64,000 nucleotides of DNA, taken from positions 104,015-168,014 of the forward strand of contig JAYFNU010000006.1 in assembly GCA_034933305.1 (NCBI GenBank), given 5' to 3'. The first letter of the stretch is position 1, and every line of letters starts with the position of its first letter. A program made the translations under genes and the position numbers. The stretch comes from JAYFNU01 sp034933305 (GTDB lineage Bacteria > Bacillota > Clostridia > Oscillospirales > Ruminococcaceae). Positions 16,071 through 24,189 of this stretch are shown here, in pieces. The notes beneath the pieces were generated by a model, which worked only from the letters and a program-made list of their open reading frames with translations, was not told where the DNA came from and made no database searches.

Positions 16071-16883
16071 TTGGCGCCGCAGAACGTGCGCCCGAAGAAG
16101 GCGCTGGGACAAAATTTTCTCATCAACGACGGCGTGTGCGAGAAGATCGCGGACGCCGTTGTCGGCGACGCCGGGCTCGGGGTCATTGAGATCGGCCCCG
16201 GGCTCGGCGCGCTGACAAAAAAGCTTGCCGCGCGCGCGGAAAAGCTCGTCGCGATCGAGCTCGACGCCGACGTGCTGCCGCAGCTGCGCGAGAATCTCGC
16301 CGGCTTCGGCAATGTGGAGATCATCCGCGCCGACGTGCTGACCGTCGACCTGCGCGCGCTCATCGAGACGCGCTTTCCGGGCCTTCGCGTGCGCGCGGCG
16401 GGCAATCTGCCGTATTACATCACGAGCCCCATCGTCATGGCGCTGCTCGAAAGCCGCCTGCCGCTCGAGGAGATCGTCGTGATGGTGCAGAAGGAGGCGG
16501 CCCGGCGCCTGTGCGCGCCCGAGGGCTCGCGGGAATGCGGGGCCGTCACGCTCGCGGTTCGCTATTACGCCGAGCCGCGCATGCTCTTCGATGTGTCGCC
16601 CGGCAGCTTTTATCCCGCGCCGAAGGTGACGAGCACCGTGCTGCGCCTTCGCGTGCGCGGGACGCCCGCGGTCAGCCCGCGCGACGAAAAGAAGATGTTC
16701 GCCGTCATCCGCGCGGCTTTTTCCATGCGCCGGAAAACGGCGCTCAACGCCGTGGCCGCCGGCATGGGCCTCGACCGGGAGGCCGTCGCCGCGGCCATGG
16801 GGAAGGCGGGCGTCGATCCCGGCGCGCGCGCCGAGCGGCTGACGCTCGCCCAGTACTGTGCGCTGTCGGATGCGCTCGAATAG
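16071..16883 (+). CDS. rsmA: 16S rRNA dimethyladenosine transferase RsmA (KsgA)
   Basis: A 270-residue SAM methyltransferase that dimethylates A1518 and A1519 of 16S rRNA late in 30S assembly. Signature stretches are KKALGQNFLINDGV, the SAM loop EIGPGLGALTKKLA, the catalytic NLPYYITSPI, and the C-terminal PAPKVTSTVLRL and MRRKTALNAV. The start must be the TTG at 16071, immediately after the cdd stop; no independent ribosome site is obvious, so translation probably depends on coupling to cdd. Length is normal. Confidence 0.95.
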   Translation: MAPQNVRPKKALGQNFLINDGVCEKIADAVVGDAGLGVIEIGPGLGALTKKLAARAEKLVAIELDADVLPQLRENLAGFGNVEIIRADVLTVDLRALIETRFPGLRVRAAGNLPYYITSPIVMALLESRLPLEEIVVMVQKEAARRLCAPEGSRECGAVTLAVRYYAEPRMLFDVSPGSFYPAPKVTSTVLRLRVRGTPAVSPRDEKKMFAVIRAAFSMRRKTALNAVAAGMGLDREAVAAAMGKAGVDPGARAERLTLAQYCALSDALE

Positions 16884-16904
16884 AACAGTCAAAGGAGAAA
16901 ACGC

Positions 16905-17792
16905 TTGAAGCGGATCACTGCGATCATTCTCGCGCTCGCGCTGTGCGCGCTGCCGCTGTGCGGCTGCGCCGGCGAGCAGCGCTTCGACGCGTCGGCGGCC
17001 GTCACCGTCATCACGCGCGAGGACGGCTCGGGCACGCGCGGCGCTTTCGTCGACCTGCTCGGGATCCGGCGCAAGCTCCCGGACGGCGGGGCGTGGGACT
17101 ATACGACCGAGGAGGCGCTCGTCACCAACAGCACGTCGAACGTCATGCTGTCGGTGTCGCTCAACCCCCACGCCGTCGGTTATATCTCGCTCGGCTCGCT
17201 GAGCGGCATGGTCAAGGCGCTGTCGATCGACGGCGTCTATCCCGCCGCGGCGAGCGTCAAGGACGGAAGCTACCCCGTCTCCCGCGCCTTCTACGTCGCG
17301 ACGAAGGGCGCGCCGCAGGGGCTCGCGGCGGATTTTCTCGCCTTTGTGCTCAGCGCCGAGGGGCAGGCGGTCGTCGAGGCGGACGGCTACGTGTCCGTCG
17401 CCGACGGCGCGGCCGCCTATGCGGGCGCGCCGCACGGCGGAAAGCTCGTCATCGCGGGCTCCTCGTCCGTCACGCCCGTGATGGAAAAACTCAAAGAAGC
17501 GTATATCGCCCGCAATCCGGGCGTGGAAATAGAGATCCAGCAGAGCGATTCCTCCACCGGCCTTACGGCCGCGGCCGAGGGCATCTGCGACATCGGCATG
17601 TCGTCGCGCCCGCTCAAGGACAGCGAGCTTGCCGAGGGACTCGAGCCGCTCTCCGTGGCGCTCGACGGCATCGCCGTCGTCGTCAACAACGACAATCCGT
17701 TCAACGGTCTTCGCGCCGACACCGTGCGGCGCATCTACGAGGGCGAACTCACGACCTGGATGCAGGTCGAAGAAGCGGAGGGTGCGCGATGA
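16905..17792 (+). CDS. pstS: Circularly permuted phosphate-binding lipoprotein, PstS family
   Basis: A 295-residue secreted lipoprotein; the lipobox LCGC puts the lipidated Cys at residue 21. The mature protein reads in a swapped order. It starts with the part that is usually the second lobe (TVITREDGSGTRGAF at about 34-48, then YISLGSLSGMVKAL and FLAFVLSAEGQAVVE). After a short linker it continues with the usual N-terminal lobe (GKLVIAGSSSVTPVMEKL at about 179, IGMSSRPLKD, VVNNDNPF, IYEGELTTWMQVE). All pieces are present once, so this is a circular permutation and not a truncation. The start is TTG behind AAAGGAG. It leads the pst operon. Confidence 0.9.
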   Translation: MKRITAIILALALCALPLCGCAGEQRFDASAAVTVITREDGSGTRGAFVDLLGIRRKLPDGGAWDYTTEEALVTNSTSNVMLSVSLNPHAVGYISLGSLSGMVKALSIDGVYPAAASVKDGSYPVSRAFYVATKGAPQGLAADFLAFVLSAEGQAVVEADGYVSVADGAAAYAGAPHGGKLVIAGSSSVTPVMEKLKEAYIARNPGVEIEIQQSDSSTGLTAAAEGICDIGMSSRPLKDSELAEGLEPLSVALDGIAVVVNNDNPFNGLRADTVRRIYEGELTTWMQVEEAEGAR

Positions 17793-18640
17793 CGGCTGCA
17801 AAAGAGAAGCTGATGAAGATCCTTTTCGCGGCCGCGGCGTGCGCTTCGATCCTCGCCGTCGCGCTCATCTGCGTTTTCCTGTTCGCGAACGGCATCCCCG
17901 GCATCGCGAAGATCGGCGTTTTCAAATTCCTGCTGGGCACGCAGTGGCGGCCGTCGAACGATCTCTACGGCATCCTGCCGATGATCCTCGGCAGCATCTA
18001 CGTCACGGCGGGCGCCTGCGCCATCGGCGTGCCGCTCGGCCTGCTGACGGCCGTTTTTCTCGTGTATTATTGCCCGAAGGGGCTCGCGAAGCTCATCGAT
18101 CCGCTCGTGCAGCTGCTCGCGGGCATCCCGTCCGTCGTCTACGGCTTTTTCGGCATCATCGTGCTCGTGCCGCTGTCGCGGCAGCTGTTCGGCGGCTCCG
18201 GCAGCAGCATCCTGACGGCGTCGGTGCTGCTGGGCATCATGATCCTGCCGACGATCGTCAGCGTCTCGGCGTCGTCTCTGCGCGCCGTCCCGCCGTATTA
18301 TTATGAGGGCGGACGGGCGCTGGGCGCGACGCATGAGCGCAGCATTTTTCTCATCGACCTCAAAGCGGCGCAGTCGGGCGTGCTGTCGGCGGTCGTGCTC
18401 GGCATCGGGCGCGCCGTCGGCGAGACGATGGCCGTCATCATGGTCGCCGGCAACCAGGCGCGCATGCCCGACGGACTGTTCCGCGGCGTGCGCACGCTGA
18501 CGGCGAACATCGTCATCGAGATGGGCTATGCGGCGGATCTCCACCGCGAGGCGCTCATCGCCACCGGCGTCGTGCTGTTCGTCTTTATTCTGCTCATCAA
18601 CCTTTGCTTCTCGGCGATCAAGGGGAGGGATGCGCGATGA
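17789..18640 (+). CDS. pstC: Phosphate ABC transporter permease PstC
   Basis: A 283-residue inner-membrane permease with about six membrane segments and the BPD/EAA-type loop YYEGGRALGATHERS. It is typical of PstC: a short N-terminal helix, FLLGTQWRPSNDLYGILPMILGSIYVT, VYGFFGIIVLVPL, GETMAVIMVAGN. Its ATG overlaps the pstS stop by four bases (ATGA), so the two are translationally coupled. With PstA it forms the channel for high-affinity phosphate import. Confidence 0.95.
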   Translation: MTAAKEKLMKILFAAAACASILAVALICVFLFANGIPGIAKIGVFKFLLGTQWRPSNDLYGILPMILGSIYVTAGACAIGVPLGLLTAVFLVYYCPKGLAKLIDPLVQLLAGIPSVVYGFFGIIVLVPLSRQLFGGSGSSILTASVLLGIMILPTIVSVSASSLRAVPPYYYEGGRALGATHERSIFLIDLKAAQSGVLSAVVLGIGRAVGETMAVIMVAGNQARMPDGLFRGVRTLTANIVIEMGYAADLHREALIATGVVLFVFILLINLCFSAIKGRDAR

Positions 18641-19503
18641 AAAAGCTTTCTCTGCGGGCGCTGCTGCGGCAGTACGCCCGCACGCCGGGCTCGCTGCTCG
18701 TGTGCCTGCTCGTGCTGCTCGCGGCGCTCGTGAGCGTCGCGTCGGTGGTCGTGCTCATCGGCTATATCCTCGTCAAGGGCGTCCCCAACCTGTCGTGGAG
18801 CCTGTTCGCCTGGAAATACACGAGCGAGAACGTCTCGCTCATGCCCGCGCTCGTCAACACGGTCGTGATGACGCTGCTCTCGCTGCTGCTCGCGGTGCCG
18901 CTGGGTCTCGGCGCGGCGATCTTTTTGACGGAATACGCGAAGCGCGGCAACAAATTCGTGAAGCTCGTGCGCACGACGGCGGAAACGCTGTCGGGCATCC
19001 CGTCGATCATCTACGGCCTGTTCGGCCTGCTGCTGTTCGTCACGGCGCTCGGCTGGGGCTATTCGATGCTCGCGGGCGCGTTTACGCTCGCCATCATGAT
19101 CCTGCCGCTCATCCTGCGCACGGCCGAGGAGGCGCTCAAGGCGGTCCCCGACAGCTACCGCGAGGGGAGCTACGGCCTCGGCGCGGGGCGGCTGCGGACC
19201 ATCTTCCGCGTCGTCCTGCCCAGCGCCGTGCCCGGCATTCTCGCGGGGGTCATCCTCGCGGTCGGGCGCATCGTCGGCGAGACGGCGGCGCTCATCTACA
19301 CGGCCGGCACCGTCGCCCAGGTGCCGCCGGATCTGCTCTCGTCGGGGCGCACGCTCGCGGTGCACATGTACGCGCTGTCGAGCGAGGGCATCTATATCAA
19401 CGAGTCTTACGCGACGGCGGTCGTGCTGCTGGTGCTGGTCGTCGGCATCAACGCGCTGTCGGCGGCGGTCGCCAAAAAGCTCGCGAAAGGACAACAGCGC
19501 TGA
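18637..19503 (+). CDS. pstA: Phosphate ABC transporter permease PstA
   Basis: A 288-residue membrane protein, the partner permease of PstC. It contains NLSWSLFAW, NTVVMTLLSLLLAVPLGLGAAIFLTEYA, SGIPSIIYGLFG, and the coupling loop YREGSYGLGAGRLRTIFRVVLP, which contacts PstB, then VGETAALIYTAG. The ATG at 18637 overlaps the pstC stop by four bases; an earlier in-frame codon inside pstC is not needed. Confidence 0.95.
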   Translation: MKKLSLRALLRQYARTPGSLLVCLLVLLAALVSVASVVVLIGYILVKGVPNLSWSLFAWKYTSENVSLMPALVNTVVMTLLSLLLAVPLGLGAAIFLTEYAKRGNKFVKLVRTTAETLSGIPSIIYGLFGLLLFVTALGWGYSMLAGAFTLAIMILPLILRTAEEALKAVPDSYREGSYGLGAGRLRTIFRVVLPSAVPGILAGVILAVGRIVGETAALIYTAGTVAQVPPDLLSSGRTLAVHMYALSSEGIYINESYATAVVLLVLVVGINALSAAVAKKLAKGQQR

Positions 19504-20252
19504 TGTGCAAATTCAAGATCGAGGACCTCAATGTCTACTACGGCGATTACCACGCCATCAAGGACGTCGGCCTCAAGCTGTATGAGCGGGAGATCTCCGC
19601 GTTCATCGGCCCGTCCGGCTGCGGAAAGTCCACCCTGCTCAAGTGTCTCAACCGCATGAACGACCTCGTCGAGGGCTGCCGCGTCGAGGGCGACATCGAG
19701 CTCGACGGGCAGGACGTCAATCGGGACATCGACGTCAACGTGCTGCGCCGCCGCGTCGGCATGGTCTTTCAGAAGCCCAATCCCTTTCCGATGAGCATTT
19801 ACGACAACGTGGCGTACGGCCCGCGCACCCACGGCATACGCGCGAAGGCGCAGCTCGACGAGATCGTCGAGTCGTCGCTGCGCAGCGCGGCCATCTGGGA
19901 CGATCTGAAGGACCGCCTCCATAAAAACGCGCTCGGCCTCTCCGGCGGCCAGCAGCAGCGCCTTTGCATCGCGCGGGCGCTCGCGGTGAAGCCGGAGGTC
20001 ATCCTCATGGATGAGCCGACGTCGGCGCTCGACCCGATTTCGACGTCGAAGATCGAGGACCTGTGCGTCCAGCTCAAGGAGGATTACACCATCGTGATGG
20101 TCACCCACAACATGCAGCAGGCGGTGCGCATCTCCGACAAGACCGTCTTCTTCCTGCTGGGCGAGGTGATCGAATACGGCGACACGGAGACGATCTTCTC
20201 CATGCCGAAGGACAAACGCACCGAGGATTACATCACAGGGAGGTTCGGCTGA
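19503..20252 (+). CDS. pstB: Phosphate ABC transporter ATPase PstB
   Basis: A 249-residue ABC ATPase that powers phosphate import. Walker A GPSGCGKST, the Q-loop in MVFQKPNPFPMSIYDNVAYGPR (the PstB signature), ABC signature LSGGQQQR, Walker B VILMDEPTSALDP and switch HNMQQA are all intact. Its ATG overlaps the pstA stop by one base and its own stop overlaps the phoU start. Length is typical of PstB. Confidence 0.97.
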   Translation: MCKFKIEDLNVYYGDYHAIKDVGLKLYEREISAFIGPSGCGKSTLLKCLNRMNDLVEGCRVEGDIELDGQDVNRDIDVNVLRRRVGMVFQKPNPFPMSIYDNVAYGPRTHGIRAKAQLDEIVESSLRSAAIWDDLKDRLHKNALGLSGGQQQRLCIARALAVKPEVILMDEPTSALDPISTSKIEDLCVQLKEDYTIVMVTHNMQQAVRISDKTVFFLLGEVIEYGDTETIFSMPKDKRTEDYITGRFG

Positions 20253-20890
20253 TGCGGCTCAAATATGAAGAACAGCTCAAACAGCTCTCCGAAGAGATGC
20301 AGACGATGGGCGCGCTGTGCGAAAGCGTCATCGCGCGCGCGGCGAAGGCCTTCATCGACGGCGACCTGGAGCTCGCCGTGCAGGCCATCGAGATCGATCT
20401 GAACATCGACAAGATGGAGCGCGACATCGAGGCGCTGTGCCTCAAGCTGCTGCTGCAGCAGCAGCCCGTGGCGAGCGACCTGCGGCGCATTTCGTCGGCG
20501 CTCAAGATGATCACCGACATGGAGCGCATCGGCGACCAGTCGGCGGACATCTCCGAGATCACGAAGCTGGAGAATTACCGCAGGAACGAGGATGACGACC
20601 ACATCGCCGACATGGCGCGCGCCGTCATCAAGATGGTCACCGACAGCATCGAAGCCTACGTGCACGAGGACGTCGCGATGGCGCGCTCGGTCATCGACTA
20701 CGACGACGTCGTCGACAATCTCTTCGACGAGGTCAAAAAAGACGTCATCGAGATGGTCCGCCGCGACAACAACAGCGGCGAGCGGGCCGTCGACGTGCTG
20801 ATGGTCGCGAAGTATTTCGAGCGCATCGGCGACCACGCGACGAACATCGCCGAGTGGGTCGAATACGCCGTGACGGGCGTCCACAGATGA
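20252..20890 (+). CDS. phoU: Phosphate signalling regulator PhoU
   Basis: A 212-residue all-helical protein made of two PhoU repeats, each with an acidic metal-binding pattern (ALKMITDMERIGDQSADI and VAKYFERIGDHATNIAEWV). It couples the Pst transporter to phosphate-responsive signalling and dampens uptake when phosphate is plentiful. One-base overlap with pstB. No PhoR/PhoB pair is present in the window, so its signalling partner must be elsewhere. Confidence 0.95.
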   Translation: MRLKYEEQLKQLSEEMQTMGALCESVIARAAKAFIDGDLELAVQAIEIDLNIDKMERDIEALCLKLLLQQQPVASDLRRISSALKMITDMERIGDQSADISEITKLENYRRNEDDDHIADMARAVIKMVTDSIEAYVHEDVAMARSVIDYDDVVDNLFDEVKKDVIEMVRRDNNSGERAVDVLMVAKYFERIGDHATNIAEWVEYAVTGVHR

Positions 20891-21732
20891 CGGGCGAACG
20901 GCAGAAGCGCGCGGCGCTGCTGTGCGACCTTTCCTGCGCCGGGCGCTGCTCGGCGAGCGCCGCGCTGCCGGTGCTGTCGGCGGCGGGCCTCGAATGCGCG
21001 CTGCTGCCGACGATGCTGCTGTCGGCGCACACCGGCTTTCCCGGGGCGGTCAAACAGCCCGAGGCGGACTTCATGCGCCGCACGGCGGCCCACTGGAAGG
21101 CGCTCGGCCTGACGTTCGACATCATCCTCGTCGGCTATCTCGGCGCGCCGGAGGCCCTGGAGGCCGCGGAAGGATTTGTCGCCGACTTTCGGACGGACGA
21201 CACGCTGCTCGTCGTCGACCCCGCGATGGGCGACGGCGGCAGGCTGTACGGCGGGTACACAGCCGATTATCCCGCGCGGCTCGCGCGGCTCGCCGCGCGC
21301 GCGGACGTGCTGCTGCCGAACGCGACGGAAGCGGCGCTGCTGCTCGGCAGCGCGCCCGACCCCGCGCCCGGGCGCGCGCAGACGTCGGCGCTGCTCGGCG
21401 GTCTGTGCGCGCTGGGGCCCCGGCGCGTCGCCGTCACGGGCCTTTGCTTCGACGAGGGCAGGATCGCCGTCGCGGCGCGGGACGGGCAGCGGGCGTTCAC
21501 CTGCGACACGCCGCGCGTGCCGCGCTCTTTTTTCGGGACCGGAGACCTGTTTGCGGCGGTGCTGACGGCGGCGCTCGCGCGCGGCGCGTCCTTTGAGACG
21601 TCGGTGCGCGCCGCCTGCGATTTTACGGCGCTGTGCGCCGGCCGCACGGCAGCGGCGGGCGGCGACGCGCGCTTCGGCGTGCGCTTTGAGGACAGCCTCG
21701 GGGAGCTCATCGGCCGGCTGCGGGATCTGTGA
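20887..21732 (+). CDS. Pyridoxamine/pyridoxal kinase (ribokinase-like)
   Basis: A 281-residue ribokinase-fold kinase that phosphorylates B6 vitamers, salvaging PLP. It contains the N-terminal DLSCAGRCSASAALPVLSA, the substrate stretch LLSAHTGFP, the ATP/Mg region DPAMGDGGRLYGGY, LLPNATEAALLLG, and the GTGDLFAAVLTAAL anion hole with the catalytic Asp. This matches the PdxY/pyridoxamine kinase type common in Firmicutes. The ATG at 20887 overlaps the phoU stop by four bases, so it rides on the pst operon, an odd partnership. Confidence 0.88.
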   Translation: MTGERQKRAALLCDLSCAGRCSASAALPVLSAAGLECALLPTMLLSAHTGFPGAVKQPEADFMRRTAAHWKALGLTFDIILVGYLGAPEALEAAEGFVADFRTDDTLLVVDPAMGDGGRLYGGYTADYPARLARLAARADVLLPNATEAALLLGSAPDPAPGRAQTSALLGGLCALGPRRVAVTGLCFDEGRIAVAARDGQRAFTCDTPRVPRSFFGTGDLFAAVLTAALARGASFETSVRAACDFTALCAGRTAAAGGDARFGVRFEDSLGELIGRLRDL

Positions 21733-21853
21733 GCGGCGGGCGCGGCTTTTTCCCCCGGCAAGCGGCGCTGTCGCTCTTTCGGTGCCGCGCAAGGGATGCT
21801 TGCTTGCTTATCGGCCGTTTTCGGCTATGCTGGGAACAGAGGGGGGCGAACGC

Positions 21854-22339
21854 ATGGGCTTTGCAGAACAGATCCGGCAGCTCAGAAGAGAGCGGGGCCT
21901 CACGCAGGAGCAGTTTGCCGAGCGGCTGAGCGTCACGCGCCAGGCTGTTTCGAACTGGGAAAACGACCGCAATCTTCCGGACATCGAAATGCTCATCCGC
22001 ATGTCCCGCATGTTCGGCGTCCCCCTCGATCAAATGATTCTGGGAGGGAACGGCATGGCGGAAAAGCTGATCCGGGACGGCAGCGAGACGAGGCGGGCAA
22101 GGATGGACATGATCTCGGCGGTCATCGGCGCGGGGCTGATGGGCACGGGGCTGCTCTGTTTCCTGATCAAGGCGAATTCGGTGGAATATATCGACGGGAC
22201 CGGAACGCTGCATGAAAATTTCTATCTGGTGCCGGTCGGGTATCTGTTTTTGCTCGGCGGCGTCCTTCTGCTCGCGCTCGCCGGCGCGAAATATCTGCGC
22301 GCGCGGCGCCGGGACAAGGCCGGCGGGCGGGACGCCTGA
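21854..22339 (+). CDS. XRE-family regulator with two C-terminal membrane segments
   Basis: A 161-residue protein. The N-terminal HTH_3 domain (residues about 5-58: IRQLRRERGLTQEQFAERLSVTRQAVSNWE) is a standard Cro/C1-type DNA binder. The rest has two hydrophobic segments near 90-110 and 125-150. It is therefore a membrane-tethered regulator of the type often seen beside small envelope genes. The ATG at 21854 follows AGAGGGGGG. It stands alone before a terminator; target and signal are unknown. Confidence 0.85.
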   Translation: MGFAEQIRQLRRERGLTQEQFAERLSVTRQAVSNWENDRNLPDIEMLIRMSRMFGVPLDQMILGGNGMAEKLIRDGSETRRARMDMISAVIGAGLMGTGLLCFLIKANSVEYIDGTGTLHENFYLVPVGYLFLLGGVLLLALAGAKYLRARRRDKAGGRDA

Positions 22340-22352
22340 CCTGCGCAAAGAA

Positions 22353-22388
22353 AAAAGCTCCGATCCCCCGGGACCGGAGCCTTTTGTT
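22353..22388. terminator. Bidirectional terminator between XRE and Crp/Fnr genes
   Basis: AAAAAGCTCCGATCCC/GGGACCGGAGCCTTTTG hairpin with A/T runs on both sides, between two converging genes. Confidence 0.75.
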
Positions 22389-22392
22389 TTGT

Positions 22393-23082
22393 TCACTGTG
22401 CGAGCGCGCGCAGCGCGTCGGGGCGCAGCACGCGGAAGCGGTCCTTCCTGTACTCGATGAGGCCGTCGCGGCGCATGTTCGACAGCTCCCGCGACAGCGC
22501 GCTGCGGTCGCTGCCGAGATAGCGCGACTGTTCCTCGCGCGTGTGGGGGATCCTGAACCAGTCCCCGCTGTCGTATGCGGCGAGATAAGCCGCGATGCGC
22601 GCGCGCAGCGTCCCCTTGAGCAGCAGCTCGACGCGGCGGCTGAGCGCGAAATATTTGTCGGAGATGGCGGCGATGAGATTGCGCAGCAGCGCCTCCTGCG
22701 CCCCGCGGCACTCCGCGCAGGGGGAGAACATCCCCGAGAGGGGAAATGCGACCACGCGCGTTTCGCCGCGCGCCGCGACCTCCACGGGGCTGCGCACGCT
22801 CGAGCCCGACAGCACGTCGCCGAAGACGTCGCCGGCCGCCATCTCGTTGACGATGACCGCCCGCCCGTCCGCGCCGATGTGCTCGCCGACGGCGCCGCCC
22901 GCCGCGACGATGTAGACGCTGTCGTTGCGCTCGCCCTGCCGCAGGATCGTCTCGCCGTCGGCGAATCGCTCCTCGCGCGCGCCCATCGCCCGCAGCAGCG
23001 TCCGCGCCGCCGCGGGCTCCGCGCCCGCGAACAGCGCGCTGCGCAGGACCGCATCTGTCGCAAAATCCGTTAAATATTTCAC
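22393..23082 (-). CDS. Crp/Fnr-family transcription regulator
   Basis: A 229-residue regulator with an N-terminal cyclic-nucleotide-binding-like beta roll (DGETILRQGERNDSVYIVAAGGAVGEH, VNEMAAGDVFGDVL), a central dimer helix and a C-terminal winged helix (TREEQSRYLGSDRSALSRELSNMRRDGLIEY). Only one CxxC (CAECRG) is present mid-protein and no N-terminal cysteine cluster, so an FNR-type iron-sulfur cluster is unlikely; the effector is unknown. The start is GTG at 23082 behind AGGTG. It faces an ABC importer across a 90-bp control region holding a perfect palindrome. Confidence 0.88.
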   Translation of the reverse strand: MKYLTDFATDAVLRSALFAGAEPAAARTLLRAMGAREERFADGETILRQGERNDSVYIVAAGGAVGEHIGADGRAVIVNEMAAGDVFGDVLSGSSVRSPVEVAARGETRVVAFPLSGMFSPCAECRGAQEALLRNLIAAISDKYFALSRRVELLLKGTLRARIAAYLAAYDSGDWFRIPHTREEQSRYLGSDRSALSRELSNMRRDGLIEYRKDRFRVLRPDALRALAQ

Positions 23083-23097
23083 AAAATCACCTGTTTC

Positions 23098-23111
23098 GTT
23101 GCATCTGCAAC
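23098..23111. promoter_or_regulatory. Candidate Crp/Fnr operator palindrome
   Basis: GTTGCA-TC-TGCAAC is a perfect inverted repeat between the divergent regulator and importer genes. A TATACT -10 for the importer lies at 23134-23139. With a start about 7 bp later, the palindrome centre falls close to -41.5, the classic class II activator position for this family. No good -35 box is present, as expected for an activated promoter. Confidence 0.55.
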
Positions 23112-23172
23112 ATACTTTTCCCTGTAAAGATACTATACTTCCAGAGGAAAAGCAAGAAAGGAACAGAGAAAA

Positions 23173-24189
23173 ATGAAGAAAATAATATCGATCCTCCTCG
23201 TGCTCGCGCTCGTGCTCGGCGCATTCGCCGCCTGCGCGAAGACGGAAACGAAGCCCGAGACCGAGCAGCCGCAGACCCCGGCGGTCGAAGAGGGCGCCGT
23301 GCTGCGCCTCGCGTCGCTCAAGGGGCCGACGACGATGGGACTCGTCAAGCTGCTGTCCGATGCGGAGGCCGGGACGCTCGGCTACACCGTCGACAGCACC
23401 ATCTACGGCACGGCCGACGAGCTGACGGGCCTGCTCGTCAACGGCGACATCGACGCGGCCGCCATTCCGGCGAACCTCGCTTCGGTGCTCTACAACAAGA
23501 CGAAGGGCGCCATCAAGGTCGCGGCGATCAACACGCTCGGCGTGCTGTACATCGTCGAGAACGGCGAGACGATCCAGTCCGTCGCCGACTTGAAGGGCAA
23601 GACGATCTATGCGACGGGCAAGGGCACGACGCCGGAGTATGCGCTGCGCAGCGTGCTGACATGGAACGGGATTGACCCGGACACCGATGTTACGATAGAA
23701 TATAAGTCGGAGGCGACGGAAGTCGCCGCCATGCTCACGGACGAAAACGCCGGCGAAGCGATCGCCATGCTGCCGCAGCCGTACGTCACGACGGTCCTCC
23801 TGCAAAATCCGAAGGTGCGCATCGCGCTCGATCTCACCGAGGAATGGAAGAACGCCTCGGGCAAGGAGCTCGTCACGGGCGTGCTCGTGGTGCGCAGCGA
23901 TTACCTCGACAGCAATCCCGGCGCGTTCACGCAGTTCCTCGCGGATTACAAGGCCTCGACCGAATACGTCAACGCCAATCCCGCCGACGCGGCCGCGCTC
24001 ATCGAGAAGTACGGCATCGTCGCGAAGGCGGCCGTCGCCGAGAAGGCGCTGCCCTACTGCAACATCACCTTTATCGAGGGCAGCGACATGCGCGCGCTGC
24101 TGGAGAATTACCTGACCGTCCTGTCCGAGCAGAACATGAGCTCGATCGGAGGCGCTTTGCCCGATGACGGATTCTACTACGGGGCATAA
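23173..24189 (+). CDS. ABC importer substrate-binding lipoprotein (NMT1/SsuA/TauA type)
   Basis: A 338-residue lipoprotein; the signal ends at AFAAC with lipidated Cys21. The mature part is a periplasmic-binding fold of the nitrate/sulfonate/taurine/thiamine-precursor class: LRLASLKGPTTMGLVKLL, then LLVNGDIDAAAIPANLASVLYNK, LKGKTIYATGKGTTPEYALR and MLPQPYVTTVL. The ligand cannot be read from sequence. The gene overlaps the permease gene by 26 bp. Expression is probably under the adjacent Crp/Fnr regulator. Confidence 0.88.
   Translation: MKKIISILLVLALVLGAFAACAKTETKPETEQPQTPAVEEGAVLRLASLKGPTTMGLVKLLSDAEAGTLGYTVDSTIYGTADELTGLLVNGDIDAAAIPANLASVLYNKTKGAIKVAAINTLGVLYIVENGETIQSVADLKGKTIYATGKGTTPEYALRSVLTWNGIDPDTDVTIEYKSEATEVAAMLTDENAGEAIAMLPQPYVTTVLLQNPKVRIALDLTEEWKNASGKELVTGVLVVRSDYLDSNPGAFTQFLADYKASTEYVNANPADAAALIEKYGIVAKAAVAEKALPYCNITFIEGSDMRALLENYLTVLSEQNMSSIGGALPDDGFYYGA

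Noticed and set aside
16905..17792. pstS as a truncated or frameshifted pseudogene
   Set aside because: All blocks of both lobes are present once and in frame, with signal peptide and operon coupling; permutation explains it.
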